The position numbers were made by a program, and so were the translations under genes. The notes beneath the pieces are model-generated. The model saw nothing but the letters and a program-made list of their open reading frames with translations. It was not told where the DNA came from and made no database searches. Of a stretch of DNA of 64,000 nucleotides, positions 63,758 to 64,000 are shown in pieces (within the stretch, counting starts at the first letter, position 1; each line of letters opens with the position of its first letter). Origin of the DNA: Chloroflexi bacterium ADurb.Bin180 (GTDB lineage: Bacteria > Chloroflexota > Anaerolineae > UBA2200); the NCBI GenBank assembly GCA_002070215.1, contig MWCV01000008.1, positions 25,101-89,100 of the forward strand, read 5' to 3'.

Positions 63758-64000
63758 GTGGAACGCGAGCGTTGCATCAGGTTCGTGCTTGCCGTGATTG
63801 TTACCGTTACCCTGGGTGTGACTTTGGTGGCGGCCCAGCCGCCCCCTGATCCGGCGTTGTCTTCTCCGGTAGTCGAAGCCTCAGTCGCCGCGCCGACCAG
63901 CAAGAACGTCGAGTTCGTCGGGCAATTTGGCGGAACGGCTGCTGCCGTCGCGGTTCAGGGCAACTATGCCTATGTGGGCGTTGGCCCGCGGCTGGTCATT
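63758..64000 (+). CDS. Secreted LVIVD-repeat protein, N-terminal part (3' truncated by window edge)
   Basis: The first 81 codons of a gene that runs out of the window. The start is GTG at 63758 with AAAAAGGAGGG upstream. The N-terminus is a signal peptide (RFVLAVIVTVTLGVTLVAA), then a Pro/Ser/Ala-rich stretch. The first repeat unit (FVGQFGGTAAAVAVQGNYAY, then VGVGPRLVI) matches the LVIVD type of beta-propeller blade common in large Chloroflexi surface proteins. What lies beyond the propeller cannot be said. Confidence 0.75.
   Translation, partial: MERERCIRFVLAVIVTVTLGVTLVAAQPPPDPALSSPVVEASVAAPTSKNVEFVGQFGGTAAAVAVQGNYAYVGVGPRLVI

Overview
This window (about 65% G+C, coding on both strands, many GTG and TTG starts, tRNA genes without encoded CCA in two of three cases) reads as a chromosomal segment of a Chloroflexota bacterium, most likely Anaerolineae-like. 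The taxonomic call is an inference. It rests on the pairing of DUF2298/Chlor_Arch_YYY (TIGR03662) proteins with TIGR03663 proteins, on cohesin- and dockerin-bearing surface proteins with Pro/Thr-rich linkers and a recurrent aromatic-x-PL motif, and on a c-di-AMP receptor of the DarA type. No phage, plasmid, CRISPR or insertion-sequence gene was seen.

Layout. 1-6330: 3' end of recN, galT, a HIT protein, a GT-C-like membrane protein and a large secreted cohesin-like/DNRLRE surface protein. 6490-6790: tRNA-Pro with its terminator and a broken tandem copy of its 3' part. 6800-15140: housekeeping block of ffh, rpsP, khpA, dprA, a mannose-1-phosphate guanylyltransferase, cinA (C-terminal active site lost), tRNA-Leu, rho and a LysM/M23 peptidase. 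15187-39656: a 24-kb same-strand block that opens with the c-di-AMP receptor gene and then holds nothing but polytopic glycosyltransferase-like or flippase-like proteins plus one GT4 enzyme. It ends in two tandem TIGR03663-type proteins with C-terminal NHL propellers and a strong terminator.

40021-47200: MFS transporter, Tat-exported molybdopterin lipoprotein, DegV, Fpg, an intergenic region with nested inverted repeats, two small membrane proteins, a NapH-like ferredoxin and a DUF3786 protein. 47484-55143: three consecutive secreted proteins, namely a 1693-residue protein with a large duplicated module, dockerin and cohesin; a cohesin joined to three LysM repeats; and a cohesin joined to a C-terminal beta-sandwich. 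55223-63477: mobB, a small Cys protein, tRNA-His next to hisS, rnc, a fumarylacetoacetase-family protein, hutU and a P-type (proton-pump type) ATPase. The window ends in the start of a LVIVD-repeat protein.

How the parts may work together (inference). The 24-kb block looks like a membrane machine for assembling or transferring a lipid-linked glycan, with mannose-1-phosphate guanylyltransferase upstream as a possible source of GDP-mannose. The stand-alone gene at 15485, the fusion at 24039 and the stand-alone DUF2298 gene at 29090 share modules, which suggests that the GT39-like and DUF2298 parts act as partners. The surface block at 47484-55143 could form a small non-cellulosomal cohesin-dockerin assembly held to peptidoglycan by LysM. 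The two systems may meet if the Thr-rich surface proteins are substrates of the glycosylation machine. That link is a hypothesis.
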